Source: Nocardia sp. SYP-A9097 (GTDB taxonomy: Bacteria; Actinomycetota; Actinomycetes; Mycobacteriales; Mycobacteriaceae). From it: a DNA stretch of 64,000 nt. The notes beneath the pieces were generated by a model. The model searched no databases. It was not told the origin of the DNA and saw nothing but the letters and a program-made list of their open reading frames with translations. The stretch spans positions 331,119 through 395,118 of the forward strand of contig NZ_WJIC01000007.1 of assembly GCF_009649815.1 (NCBI RefSeq). The letters are read 5' to 3'. A program made the position numbers and the translations under genes. Position 1 is the stretch's first letter; every line of letters starts with the position of its first letter. This document shows, in pieces, positions 1-8,782 of this stretch.

Positions 1-786
1 CCCTACCGGGCCGTGCTGGCCTCCCGCCTGCGCGCCCAGCGATCCTATCCGCTGTCCTTCGCCACCGATCTGTTCAGCGCCTTCCTGATCGGGCTGGTCG
101 AGTTCGCCGAAATGTGGGTGATCTTCCACAATGTGCCGCAGCTGGGCGGACTCGAGCTGAACTCCATGCTGCTGCTGTTCGGGATGAGCAATACCAGCTT
201 CGCGATGGCGGATATGCTTGTCGGGCACGCGGATACGCTGCCCGCCTATATCCGCATGGGTAAGCTGGACGCCTTCTATCTGCGCCCGCAACCGCTGCTG
301 CTGCAACTCATGACCAGCGATATCGCCTTGCGCCGGGTGGCCCGCATAGCGGTCGCGGGGACCGTGCTCGGCTTCGGCCTGGCCCGCAATGACATTCACT
401 GGAGCGCAGCACATATCGCCCTCTTCGCGATCACCCTCGGCTCGGGCGTCGCGATCTTCGCCGGACTCTTCGTGACCGCCGCCGGTGTGCAGTTCTTCCT
501 CATCGACGGAGCCGAGCTGACCAATGCCTTCACCTACGGCGGCTCGTACGCGTCCATGCAACCGGCCTCGGTCTTCCCCACACCCATGAAACTCATCTTC
601 GGATTCCTCATTCCGGTCGCCTTCACCTCGTACCTGCCCGCCATCGCACTGCTGGATCTACCCGGATCCGGACTGCTGCCGAGCTGGCTGGCATGGGCGT
701 CCCCACTGGCGGCGCTGTGGGTTTGGGCACTCGCGCTGTACTGCTGGCGACTGGGTACCAGGCACTATCAAGGAGGCGGCGGGTGA
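1..786 (+). CDS. ABC-2 type export permease, 5'-truncated by window edge
   Basis: Integral membrane subunit of an ABC exporter. The open frame runs back to base 1 without a convincing start, so the N-terminus is outside the window. About 257 residues are visible, with roughly six hydrophobic segments, in the layout of the DUF990/ABC2_membrane_6 permeases that usually occur as two permeases plus one ATPase. The stop overlaps the GTG of the ATPase gene by 4 bases (GTGA), so the two are translationally coupled. Substrate is not evident. A second permease is expected just upstream of the window. Confidence 0.85.
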   Translation, partial: PYRAVLASRLRAQRSYPLSFATDLFSAFLIGLVEFAEMWVIFHNVPQLGGLELNSMLLLFGMSNTSFAMADMLVGHADTLPAYIRMGKLDAFYLRPQPLLLQLMTSDIALRRVARIAVAGTVLGFGLARNDIHWSAAHIALFAITLGSGVAIFAGLFVTAAGVQFFLIDGAELTNAFTYGGSYASMQPASVFPTPMKLIFGFLIPVAFTSYLPAIALLDLPGSGLLPSWLAWASPLAALWVWALALYCWRLGTRHYQGGGG

Positions 787-1766
787 GCGAACCGATAATC
801 GACATCGACGGTCTGACAAGGACTTTCGTACTGCGGCGCAAGAACGGGCGGTGGCGCAGGCGGCGCGAGGTGCTCACGGCGGTGGACGATATGAGCTTCA
901 CCATCGAGCCCGGCGCGGCCGTCGGGTACATCGGCGCGAACGGTGCGGGCAAGTCCACCACCATCAAGATGATCACCGGCATTCTGGTGCCGACGACCGG
1001 GCGACTACGTACCTGCGGGCTCGATCCGGTGCGGCAGCGGCGCGAACTGGCGAGCCGAATCGGGGTGGTGTTCGGGCAGCGCTCGCAGCTGTGGTGGGAT
1101 CTGCCACTGCGCGAATCGTTTTCGATCCTGTCGGCCATTCACCGGCTGGAACCCGGTGCGGCGCAACGGCGCACCGCGGAGCTGGTGGAGCAGCTGGAGA
1201 TGGGCAGCACCCTGGACACCCCGGTGCGGCAGCTCTCACTCGGGCAGCGGATGCGCGCCGAGGTCGCCGCGGCGCTACTGCACTCGCCGGAGCTGGTAAT
1301 CCTGGATGAGCCGACCATCGGCCTGGATGTGTTGTCCAAGCAGCGATTACGCGAATTCCTGCGGCATGAGCGCAGCAGCCGCGGCACCACACTGCTGCTC
1401 ACCACACACGATATGGGAGATATCGAGCGGCTGTGTGACCGCGTACTGGTGGTCGATCAGGGCAGTCTGGTCTACGACGGTTCGCTCACCGGATTGGCCG
1501 CCACCGTCGGCGCGCACCGGGTGCTGACCGTCGATCTGGCCGAGCCCACCCTGGATCTCACCGATCTACCGGGTGCGAAACTGCTCGGCAGCGAGGGCGG
1601 CGGTATCCGCCAGCGGCTCGCCTTCGATACCGAGATCACCACGGCCGCACAGCTGCTCGCGGCGGTGTCGGCGCGGGCCGAGGTGCGCGACCTGTCCATC
1701 GAGGAACCCGATATCGAGGATGTGGTGCGCCGCATCTACGAGGCTGCGGCGCACCCGCTTTCGTGA
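783..1766 (+). CDS. ABC transporter ATP-binding protein
   Basis: Cytoplasmic ATPase partner of the preceding permease. I place the start at GTG 783, which has AGGAGG at 771-776 and overlaps the permease stop, giving 327 aa. Visible motifs are Walker A GANGAGKST (about residues 51-59), signature LSLGQ (about 150), Walker B LVILDEP (about 170) and the switch histidine in THD (about 208). A C-terminal extension of about 90 residues is typical of DrrA/NatA-like exporters. An upstream in-frame start would lie inside the permease gene and is unlikely. Confidence 0.93.
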   Translation: MSEPIIDIDGLTRTFVLRRKNGRWRRRREVLTAVDDMSFTIEPGAAVGYIGANGAGKSTTIKMITGILVPTTGRLRTCGLDPVRQRRELASRIGVVFGQRSQLWWDLPLRESFSILSAIHRLEPGAAQRRTAELVEQLEMGSTLDTPVRQLSLGQRMRAEVAAALLHSPELVILDEPTIGLDVLSKQRLREFLRHERSSRGTTLLLTTHDMGDIERLCDRVLVVDQGSLVYDGSLTGLAATVGAHRVLTVDLAEPTLDLTDLPGAKLLGSEGGGIRQRLAFDTEITTAAQLLAAVSARAEVRDLSIEEPDIEDVVRRIYEAAAHPLS

Positions 1767-1778
1767 ATCCCGCCCTGG

Positions 1779-2441
1779 TTAAGACAGTTCCGAATCGTGG
1801 CTCAGATGCTGTTCGGGCTCATGCGGCCCTTGATCCAGCCGGAACGGCGGGTACACGTCGGTCATCAGACCGCCGTAGGCGTACACCCGGATGGCCCAGC
1901 GGTTGACGCCGACCACGAAATCGTAGAGCCCGCGCGGGTACTGTCCGGTGAAAAGCAAGGCGATCGCCGCGACGAGCAACAGAATCGGCAGCAGCGTGAA
2001 CTGATTCCGGCCGCCACCCATCAATGCCGCGATGATCAAGTAGTGCGGGATGGCCAGTAGCCACCATTTGACCAGAACCAGCCAGCGGTTCAGTTGCTCT
2101 GGATAGTCGATCTCCAGATCGGCCGGATAGTTGGGATCGGGTTCCAGGCTGAACGGTGGATACCTGTCGGTACCCAAAACCGTGTAGCCATAGAACCGCA
2201 CCCGCCACGACCAGCGCTTCACACCCACATTGAAATCGAAGAGTGCGCGCGGAAAGCTGCCGGTGAAGAGAATGGCGAAGAAAGCCACGATCGTGACGAC
2301 GAAATAGGCGATGTACAGGAAGATCAACACGATCACATGTGGAATGGCAAGTATCCACTTAACCAGCCACATCCAGCGGGTCAACCCCGGATCGAGATCG
2401 CCGCGCACCCGCACGGGATAACCGGGAGCACTTGGTTGCAT
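1779..2441 (-). CDS. DUF4389 membrane protein
   Basis: 220-aa integral membrane protein built of two similar halves. Each half has a hydrophobic stretch followed by FTGxxPR and a segment like DFxVGVxRWxxRVxxYG, with repeated YPPF motifs, which is the signature of DUF4389. Function of the family is unknown. ATG 2441 is preceded by AGGAG at good spacing. It converges on the ABC operon with only 12 bases between the stops. It appears monocistronic, and the bases upstream on its 5' side (2442-2716) are shared as a divergent promoter region with the conservon. Confidence 0.85.
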   Translation of the reverse strand: MQPSAPGYPVRVRGDLDPGLTRWMWLVKWILAIPHVIVLIFLYIAYFVVTIVAFFAILFTGSFPRALFDFNVGVKRWSWRVRFYGYTVLGTDRYPPFSLEPDPNYPADLEIDYPEQLNRWLVLVKWWLLAIPHYLIIAALMGGGRNQFTLLPILLLVAAIALLFTGQYPRGLYDFVVGVNRWAIRVYAYGGLMTDVYPPFRLDQGPHEPEQHLSHDSELS

Positions 2442-2716
2442 GATGCACTCCTCTCGAGCGCCGGCGACCGCGATGTCGGGCGCCGGAAACAGCGGTGCTG
2501 CCGTTGTTCACACCATTGTCTTCCCCCGGACGCGAAGATCACATCTGCTTCTCACCTATTGTGAGCAGATTTGTAATAGCGCAAACCCGGTCGAGTTTCA
2601 CCCGCCACACCCGTCACATTCGAATTGCGGCGAACGCCTGATTGTGCGACGTTGCTGATTATTCCCCCCGTGCACTCGGCCGAGTCGGCACGGACGGCCG
2701 ATGTTCAGGAGTGAGT

Positions 2717-5368
2717 GTGAATTTGCGTCCGGCACGCTTGTTGCCGCGCGGTAACGTAATCCTCACGCCCGCACTGGAATTCCTGCGACCCCCGACAATT
2801 CGAGCGCGACTGCGCCGAATTCTGCTGGTCGCGGTGGCGCTGGTGCTGGCACTGCTCGCCGTCATCATCAACGGCGAGGTCATGCGCTACCGCGATACCG
2901 GAAGTGCCGCGCACGCTGTGGATCTCGCGCTCGCGGTGCAGGATCTGGTGCACGAGGTGCAGCGCGAGCGCGGGCTCACCAATGGCCTGCTGGGTGGCGA
3001 CGAAACGGCGCGACCCGCCGTCACCGCCCAGCGCACCGCGGTGGATACCGCACTGCGGCAACTGAATCGGGAACTGGCCGAGAACGCACCCGGCTCGGAT
3101 CAGGTGCGCGGCGCACTCGATCAGTTCTCCGGAATCAGCGCCAAACGCGGCGATGTGGACGCACGCCGCATCGACCGATCGTCCTCGTTCACGTTCTACA
3201 CCAGCGCGATTCTCGCCTTGAATCAGGCGCGGCCGGGTTTGGAGACCGCGCAGGACAGCTCGCTGTGGCGCGGTATGCAGACGCTGTACGCGCTCGGAGA
3301 CGTCAAGGAGTTCACCGCACAGCAGCGCGGATTCCTCAATGGCGTCTTCTCCGCCGGCTCGTTCGGCTCGGGCGAGTACGTGCAGTTCCTCGACATCCGC
3401 GCCGGAAAGCAGTCCGCCATCACGGCTTTCGAGCGCAATGCCACCTCCGAGGAGCGCTCGCAGCTCTACGCCGCCATGCGCACCGACGAATCGGTGCGCG
3501 CCGCCGAGGCCGAGGCGGTCGCCATCGGATCGATGCGCGGGCCGCTGATGGAGCCGGTGAATCCGGCGGACTGGTGGCGCGAGATGACCTCGGTCATCGA
3601 CTCCGAGCGCGGCGTACAGCGCTTCGTCGGCGATGAAATCCACTCGCGCGCGGGCGAATTGCGACGCGACGCCGCGATCGTATTGGCGCTGTACGTACTC
3701 GCCGCGCTCACCGCCATCGGCGCCATGATCGCGGTGGTGATCAGCACCGCGCGCGCCATCATCCGGCCACTGGCCGACCTCGCGGCCGAGGCCGACGCGG
3801 TCTCCGGACAGCGCCTGCCGCAGCTCATCACCGACTGGCAGGACAGCTCCGGGAGTGATCCCGCGCCACCGGAACCGGTCAAGGCCGATGCCACCGCGGG
3901 CGAGGAAATCGCCTCGGTGGCACGGGCTTTGGACCGGGTGCAGGCCACCGCCTTCGAACTCGCCTCGGCGCAGGCGCGCCTGCGCCGCAACACCACCGAA
4001 TCGCTGTCGAATCTGGCCCGGCGCAATCAGAATCTGGTGCGCCGGCAACTCGGTCTGATCAGCGATTTCGAGCGCGAGGAGCTCGATCCGAAGGCACTCT
4101 CCAATCTCTTCGAACTCGACCATCTGGCAACACGTATGCGGCGCAATGCCGAAAGCCTGCTGGTGCTGGTCGGCGAGTCCAGTCCGCGCCGCTGGGCGCA
4201 GTCCATTCCACTCACCGATGTGATCCGCGCGGGCCTGTCCGAGGTGGACGATTACCGCCGTGTTGTCATGCGCCGCCTGGACGATGCCGCCGTCGCGGGC
4301 TCGGCGGTGAGCGAACTGGCGCATATGCTCGCCGAGCTCATCGAGAACGGATTGGCCTTCAGCCCACCGGATCTCGAAGTGGAGATCTACGGTCGGCGGC
4401 AGGGCCAGCGCTATCTCATCGCGATTGTCGATCACGGTGTGGGCATGCCCACCGAACAACTCGCCATTGCCAATGCCCGGCTGCGCGGTGAGGCCGATTT
4501 CCTGGTCGCGCCCACCCGCTACCTCGGGCATTTCGTCGTCGGCCGCCTCGCCCAGCGCCTGGGCATCGAGGTGGAGCTCACCGTCTCCCCCGTCAGCGGC
4601 GTGGTCGCGCGGCTGCTGCTGCCCGAGGCCCTGCTCGGGGACCAAGCGCGTCCGGCCGTCCCCGAGGTCGGTGCCCTGGACGCCAAACACGCTGCCACCG
4701 CCGAACTTCCGACCACCATGCCCGAACCCAGCTATGGCCGGCACCGCCCCGCCCCGGCCCCGCCTGCCGCGGTCGGCACGCCCGAAGTGGTGACCGCCGG
4801 TGAGACCGATCGCAATGCCGAGCTCGCCTTCACCACCGGAACGCTGACCACCGCCGCGATCATCGAACCGGTCGACCCGCGCGGCAGATACGCCAATGGC
4901 GCGCGCAGCGTTCCGACCGTCGGCAGTTCGGTCAAACTCATCCCGCTCGGCGAGGCTCCCGATAGCGGCGCGGCGCAGCACCTTTCGGCCGGACCCGCGG
5001 TCGTCGCGTCCGCACCGGGCACGGGGCAACCGGACAATCCCGCCGCTACCTCCGGCGCGGCGCGGGCATCCTCACCGGAAGCAGCCTCCGGTGTTACGGC
5101 TTCCGCCCCGCAGGTGCAACGCACACGAAACGGTCTCGTCAAGCGCAGCAGGAAGACTCGTGAGAATTCGGGTGCCACGCCGGGTGGCGCCCAACCCGCG
5201 CCGCCGTCCCCGCCGGCCGCCCCGCAGGCCGACCGCACCCCGGAAGAGGTGCGCGGCATGCTGGCCGGTTTCCGGGCCGGGCATCAGCGTGGCGAACGCG
5301 GTGTGCCGCTCGGTAATACGGGCGCACCCGCCCGGCCCGGCTCGAACAACCAGGAGGACCGCAGGTGA
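2717..5368 (+). CDS. cvnA: conservon sensor protein CvnA: nitrate-sensor-like, HAMP, HATPase
   Basis: Membrane histidine-kinase-like protein, first component of a Streptomyces-type conservon, whose members assemble as a GPCR-like complex at the membrane. I choose GTG 2717 (AGGAG at 2707-2711), giving about 883 aa; GTG 2711 is also possible. TM1 is near residues 34-54, followed by an extracytoplasmic NIT-like helical domain. TM2 is near 318-345, followed by a HAMP-like linker. The HATPase domain has N box ELIENG (about 540) and G1 DHGVGM (about 572). The last 250 residues are Pro/Ala-rich and disordered. No phospho-acceptor histidine box is obvious, as in other conservon proteins. The stop overlaps cvnB. 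Confidence 0.9.
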   Translation: MNLRPARLLPRGNVILTPALEFLRPPTIRARLRRILLVAVALVLALLAVIINGEVMRYRDTGSAAHAVDLALAVQDLVHEVQRERGLTNGLLGGDETARPAVTAQRTAVDTALRQLNRELAENAPGSDQVRGALDQFSGISAKRGDVDARRIDRSSSFTFYTSAILALNQARPGLETAQDSSLWRGMQTLYALGDVKEFTAQQRGFLNGVFSAGSFGSGEYVQFLDIRAGKQSAITAFERNATSEERSQLYAAMRTDESVRAAEAEAVAIGSMRGPLMEPVNPADWWREMTSVIDSERGVQRFVGDEIHSRAGELRRDAAIVLALYVLAALTAIGAMIAVVISTARAIIRPLADLAAEADAVSGQRLPQLITDWQDSSGSDPAPPEPVKADATAGEEIASVARALDRVQATAFELASAQARLRRNTTESLSNLARRNQNLVRRQLGLISDFEREELDPKALSNLFELDHLATRMRRNAESLLVLVGESSPRRWAQSIPLTDVIRAGLSEVDDYRRVVMRRLDDAAVAGSAVSELAHMLAELIENGLAFSPPDLEVEIYGRRQGQRYLIAIVDHGVGMPTEQLAIANARLRGEADFLVAPTRYLGHFVVGRLAQRLGIEVELTVSPVSGVVARLLLPEALLGDQARPAVPEVGALDAKHAATAELPTTMPEPSYGRHRPAPAPPAAVGTPEVVTAGETDRNAELAFTTGTLTTAAIIEPVDPRGRYANGARSVPTVGSSVKLIPLGEAPDSGAAQHLSAGPAVVASAPGTGQPDNPAATSGAARASSPEAASGVTASAPQVQRTRNGLVKRSRKTRENSGATPGGAQPAPPSPPAAPQADRTPEEVRGMLAGFRAGHQRGERGVPLGNTGAPARPGSNNQEDRR

Positions 5369-5793
5369 CGACCCATTACACCGAGACCGACCCGCACGCG
5401 TTCAATTGGCTGCTGGCCGATTTCGTACGCGGCACCGACGGCGTGCGCGATGCCGTCGCCGTCTCCTCCGACGGATTGCTCATGGCCAAGTCCGAGGGCC
5501 TGGATCGGAGCGGGGCGGACCGGCTCGCGGCCATTGTCTCCGGGCTTACCAGCCTGGGCCGAAGCGCCTCGCGCAGTTACGATTTCGACGGTCTGCGGCT
5601 GATTATGATCGAAATGGGCCGCGGTTTCCTCCTGGTGTCGTCCATGACCAATGGCAGCTGCGTCGGCGTCATCGCCGACCACAATGCCGATGTGGGCCTG
5701 GTCGGATATCAAATGGCCATTCTCGCCGAACGCGCCGGCGCGCTGCTCACTCCCGCGCTCATTACCGAACTGCGGGAATCGCTGGGCCGATGA
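5365..5793 (+). CDS. cvnB: conservon roadblock/LC7 protein CvnB
   Basis: 142-aa cytoplasmic roadblock/LC7 domain protein, the MglB-like partner of a small GTPase. GTG 5365 overlaps the cvnA stop (GTGA) and has AGGAGG at 5352-5357. The sequence shows the typical start NWLLADFV, the VSSDGLLMA strand and the C-terminal YQMA helix. In conservons and in the Myxococcus MglAB pair such proteins modulate the GTPase cycle. Position 2 of four genes, each overlapping the next, strongly supports the assignment. Confidence 0.93.
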   Translation: MTTHYTETDPHAFNWLLADFVRGTDGVRDAVAVSSDGLLMAKSEGLDRSGADRLAAIVSGLTSLGRSASRSYDFDGLRLIMIEMGRGFLLVSSMTNGSCVGVIADHNADVGLVGYQMAILAERAGALLTPALITELRESLGR

Positions 5794-6140
5794 ATGATTC
5801 GACCGGAGCGGCCGAAGCCGATGCACAGGTGGTGCGACCGTTCATGATGACCGCCGGGCGCACCACTCCCCTGGTCGACGGGCTGCGCATCGAAACCCTG
5901 GTGCGGGCCTCCCCGGCCGCGCTCTCGGCCCCACTGCGCTTCGAATTGGAGCGGGTGGTGCGACTGTGCCAGCGACCGCACTCCATTGCCGAGATCGGGG
6001 CCGCGCTGCGGGTGCCGATCGGGGTGGCGCGGGTGCTGGTCAGCGATCTGGTCGCCGCCGGTCATGTGACGGTGAGCCAGGGTAGTGAATTGTCCATCTC
6101 CGCGATCGAAAGGATCCGGGATCTTGTTCGGGCACTCTGA
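5790..6140 (+). CDS. cvnC: conservon DUF742 protein CvnC
   Basis: 116-aa protein with the DUF742 pattern: N-terminal VRPFMMTAGRT, then LRFELERVVRLC and a winged-helix-like C-terminal half (IGVARVLVSDLVAAG). ATG 5790 overlaps the cvnB stop as ATGA. DUF742 proteins are the invariant third component of conservons; their biochemical role is not settled. Neighbouring genes fix the call. Confidence 0.93.
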   Translation: MNDSTGAAEADAQVVRPFMMTAGRTTPLVDGLRIETLVRASPAALSAPLRFELERVVRLCQRPHSIAEIGAALRVPIGVARVLVSDLVAAGHVTVSQGSELSISAIERIRDLVRAL

Positions 6141-6720
6141 GACTTCCTCCCCCGCCCCGCTCGCCTCCTCGGTGAAGATTGTGGTCAGCGGCGGATTCGG
6201 CGTCGGCAAAACCACGCTCATCGGGGCCATCTCCGAAATCGAACCGCTCGCCACCGAGGCCGCCATGACCGAGGTCTCGGTCGGCATCGACACCCCCGGC
6301 CGCGATACCGGCAAAACCACCACCACGGTGGCGCTGGACTTCGGTCGCATCACCCTCGACAAATCCCTGGTGCTCTACCTGTTCGGCACACCCGGCCAGG
6401 AACGCTTCGAATTCCTCTGGGACGACCTACTCGACGGCGCGCTCGGCGGAGTGATCATGGTCGACACCGATCGCGTCGAAGACTGCTACCCGGTGCTCGA
6501 CTACTTCGAACGGCGCCACACCCCATTCGTGGTGGCGGTCAACCGATTCGAAGCCGCACCGGCCTTCGAACTCGACGAGGTCCGCGAAGCCCTGGACATC
6601 AACCCGACCATCCAACTCCTGGAATGCGATGCGCGAGACCGGGAATCGGTCAAGACGATCCTCGTAGCCCTGCTCGAACAAATACTCCAGGCCCGCCGCT
6701 CCCCCGCCCTGGCACACTGA
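6124..6720 (+). CDS. cvnD: conservon small GTPase CvnD
   Basis: About 198-aa Ras-like/MglA-type GTPase. The G1 loop is GGFGVGKTT, G3 is GTPGQERF, and the G4-like motif is NRFE. I choose TTG 6124, which overlaps the end of cvnC, as cvnD genes usually do; AAAGGA sits at 6109-6114. A start at 6085 would extend further into cvnC and is less likely. It is expected to be the output switch of the CvnA-CvnB-CvnC complex. This is the last gene of the operon; a strong hairpin follows 40 bases downstream. Confidence 0.92.
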   Translation: MFGHSETSSPAPLASSVKIVVSGGFGVGKTTLIGAISEIEPLATEAAMTEVSVGIDTPGRDTGKTTTTVALDFGRITLDKSLVLYLFGTPGQERFEFLWDDLLDGALGGVIMVDTDRVEDCYPVLDYFERRHTPFVVAVNRFEAAPAFELDEVREALDINPTIQLLECDARDRESVKTILVALLEQILQARRSPALAH

Positions 6721-6752
6721 GCCCTGCCCTCCGCAGCAGACCCGGGTTCAAC

Positions 6753-6790
6753 AAAAAAGTCCGCCCCGAGTGCGAACGCACTCGGGGCGG
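6753..6790 (-). terminator. Rho-independent terminator of the 39-aa peptide gene (may also stop cvnD)
   Basis: Perfect 12-bp stem 6761-6772/6779-6790 with a 6-base loop. On the minus strand it is followed by six T (complement of 6753-6758), so it is a canonical intrinsic terminator for the minus-strand gene at 6821-6940. On the plus strand it lies 40 bases after cvnD but lacks a T tract. Confidence 0.85.
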
Positions 6791-6820
6791 TGTCCCGAAA
6801 ACCCTTGTCGGGATTAAGGT

Positions 6821-6940
6821 TTAACGGCCGCCGAAGGAGCCGGTGAAGAGGGTGTCGATGATGCCGCTGAACGCAGCGCTACCGGTGCTGAACAGGCCAT
6901 GGAGGGCAGCGGAACCGGTATCGATGATGACGGGAATCAT
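6821..6940 (-). CDS. 39-aa hydrophobic repeat peptide
   Basis: Small peptide from ATG 6940, preceded by CAGAGAGG about 12 bases upstream. Three imperfect repeats are visible: DTGSAALHG, STGSAAFSG and FTGSFGG. It has no charged residues except D7, D29 and the last R, so it is likely membrane- or envelope-associated. A classic terminator directly downstream shows that it is a real transcription unit. Family unknown to me; small porin-like peptides of mycolata (PorA/PorH class) are a possible comparison by size only. A longer in-frame reading to 7006 has no better start. Confidence 0.55.
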   Translation of the reverse strand: MIPVIIDTGSAALHGLFSTGSAAFSGIIDTLFTGSFGGR

Positions 6941-7039
6941 TAGTTTTTCAAACCTCTCTGTTTGTCTCGCCGCCGTGCGGGATTTCCATCCGGCGACGTG
7001 ACCCACCCTGCAGGGGTTGCCTTACACAACCCTGATCAG

Positions 7040-7058
7040 TAGCTGAGAGATAGCTGAG
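7040..7058. promoter_or_regulatory. 8-bp direct repeat upstream of the peptide gene
   Basis: TAGCTGAG occurs twice with an 11-bp period (7040-7047 and 7051-7058), so both copies fall on the same face of the helix. It lies 100 bases upstream of the 39-aa peptide gene, between it and the gene at 7081. This would fit a regulator site; no regulator is assigned. Confidence 0.3.
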
Positions 7059-7080
7059 TTGACGCGTGTCCCCCGCCACA

Positions 7081-7452
7081 CTAGCGAGGCGCGTGCCCCT
7101 CCGCCGAATACAGGCTCACTTCACCGTCTTCGCCCAGGAAAGCGTTGACCAGCATCGTCCCCGACGCCCGCAACTCCTCCGGGGTCGGCACGGCGATGGT
7201 GACCGAGATCTGCGGTACCGCAGCCCAATTCACGACATAGCGTTCGGGCGGTCCGTCATCACCGGAAAGGTGCGCGAGCCGGAACACCGACACCCGCCGG
7301 CGAACAATCAGAGTGCGCACGACTTCGGCGATTCGCTCCGGGTCTTCCAGCGCGAACATGAAACCGAAGCGAAGCTCCGGTGAGGACGCATATGCGGACA
7401 CAAACACCCAGGCTAACGGAGTGCGCGGCACACCGCTCCCGGCGCGCCGCAC
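7081..7452 (-). CDS. hypothetical protein
   Basis: 123 aa from GTG 7452; a later start is possible. No family recognised. The middle part alternates hydrophobic strands and charged helices (LEDPERIAEVVRTLIVRRR, then RYVVNWAAVP and ISVTIAVPTPEELRASG), suggesting a small globular alpha/beta protein. No signal peptide or membrane segment. It stands alone between the peptide gene and the DUF4254 gene. Third-position GC looks coding, but an overlapping opposite frame was not excluded. Confidence 0.5.
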   Translation of the reverse strand: MRRAGSGVPRTPLAWVFVSAYASSPELRFGFMFALEDPERIAEVVRTLIVRRRVSVFRLAHLSGDDGPPERYVVNWAAVPQISVTIAVPTPEELRASGTMLVNAFLGEDGEVSLYSAEGHAPR

Positions 7453-7797
7453 CGATAGCTATTCATAAGCCTGGGTAACGGGCTCGGGTGTCGATCTGCC
7501 ACCTTTCGCAGCACCCACGTGACCCAGTTGTAATGCTGTGTAACGATTCTCCGGCAGGTTCGCCGATCCGGCGCCGATTGGTTGCGCCCGTCCGACTATC
7601 GCGCTTTCCTGAATATGTCCCGTATTTCGGACAGTCTCCCCATCGCACCGTCGCGAATTTCCCGGTTTCTTCACCGTGCCGTTTGTGGTGGGCTGTGCGT
7701 CCGGCGTGCGGGCCTGCGCCGGAGCCGAGGGGAGCCCCTCCCCGAAACCTCCTCGGCTCTGGCGCATCCAAAACTGCACTGGCTAAGGGTGGGAAAT
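7453..7797. other. intergenic region without supported gene
   Basis: Several short open frames exist on both strands but none has a convincing ribosome site or family match. It probably holds the divergent promoters of the hypothetical gene at 7081-7452 and the DUF4254 gene. No clear -10/-35 pair was singled out. Confidence 0.4.
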
Positions 7798-8412
7798 ATG
7801 GCAACCGAATACACCGGTACGGGGTACGGAGCCGAGCTTCCATCGCCGACAACGTTGCTGCGAGCCTTCCGCGAACCCGTCACCGCGATCCTGTCCGAAC
7901 CCGCCGCCGACCCGCGCGCCCGCGAGGTCCTCGAAGCGGCCCATGACCTGGTGCAATGTCATGAGCGACGGCACCAAGCACAGGCGGCGGCGCACACCAC
8001 CGGAGCCACGCCACGACGCGTGGCCGCCTGCATTCGAACGGTGGAGGATATCGACGCGCGACGCACCGAACTGGTGGCTCGCATCGACGAATGGGTGGCG
8101 ATCAATATCCCGCATCGGTCCGGGGCCTCACTGCATACCGAGACCCTGGGCGCGGTGATCGACCGGATGGCCGCGAAATGGGTTGCGGCGCAACAGGCTT
8201 TGGGAGTTCCGCCACCGGAGACCGCGCCCCGGGTGAAGCTCACCGAGGGCCGCGGACGCCGACGTGGCAGCAGTCCGCACCTGGGTGAGCCGCCCCGGCA
8301 CGCGGACAGCGAGGCGCACCTGCAGTGGTATCGCCTCGCCGAACTCGCCGATGGTTACAAGGATCTGATCACCGAGGTGGCACAACACCGCAGACGGCTG
8401 CCGGTGTGGTGA
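7798..8412 (+). CDS. DUF4254 domain protein
   Basis: 204 aa from ATG 7798, preceded by AAGGGTGGGAAAT. Longer in-frame starts would add an arginine-rich, non-conserved leader. The body matches the DUF4254 pattern seen repeatedly in Nocardia: LVQCHERRH, IDARRTELVARIDEWV, HTETLGAVIDRMA, then RLAELADGYKDLITEV. Mostly helical and cytoplasmic; function unknown. Single gene, convergent with the desaturase operon. Confidence 0.8.
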   Translation: MATEYTGTGYGAELPSPTTLLRAFREPVTAILSEPAADPRAREVLEAAHDLVQCHERRHQAQAAAHTTGATPRRVAACIRTVEDIDARRTELVARIDEWVAINIPHRSGASLHTETLGAVIDRMAAKWVAAQQALGVPPPETAPRVKLTEGRGRRRGSSPHLGEPPRHADSEAHLQWYRLAELADGYKDLITEVAQHRRRLPVW

Positions 8413-8455
8413 AAGCTCCTCGGCGAGAACACATCCCGCCGCGGTCGAGTACGGA

Positions 8456-8782
8456 TCAGTAGCGGTCGACGACCTCGGCGTCGATCACCGCACCGGCGGC
8501 CGGCACACTCGGCGGCGGCGTATCCGCTTGCGCGACAGGGGCTTCCGGCTCATCGTCGAAATCCCCATCGGCTGCCGAGTCGGCCCGGTTCGCCCGCGCG
8601 TCCTGCTGTGCCGCCGCGGCGGCCTCGCGCATCTCGATGGCGTCGGTGATCCAGTCGCCGATCTCCTTGGTCACCTCGGCGACGGTGCCGGTGATGATCG
8701 AGGCGATAGCGCCGACGTGCCGTGCTCCGGACGACGTCAGTTCCTGGATCAGATCCTTATTGCTCTCGAATTTGGAGATCAT
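8456..8782 (-). CDS. conserved hypothetical protein, third gene of the desaturase operon
   Basis: 108 aa. The N-terminal half is an amphipathic helical segment (SGARHVGAIASIITGTVAEV, then EIGDWITDAIEMREAA), and the C-terminal half is an acidic, Pro/Ala-rich tail. No catalytic motif. Its ATG (8782) lies directly after the desaturase stop (8783-8785), so it is co-translated with it. The first helical part looks conserved in mycolata, but I cannot assign a role; an accessory factor of the desaturase is an inference from position. Confidence 0.75.
   Translation of the reverse strand: MISKFESNKDLIQELTSSGARHVGAIASIITGTVAEVTKEIGDWITDAIEMREAAAAAQQDARANRADSAADGDFDDEPEAPVAQADTPPPSVPAAGAVIDAEVVDRY

Noticed and set aside
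2705..5029. 774-residue open frame on the minus strand
   Set aside because: It lies wholly antisense to cvnA, which has clear domains and overlap with cvnB. Long antisense frames are expected in GC-rich DNA.
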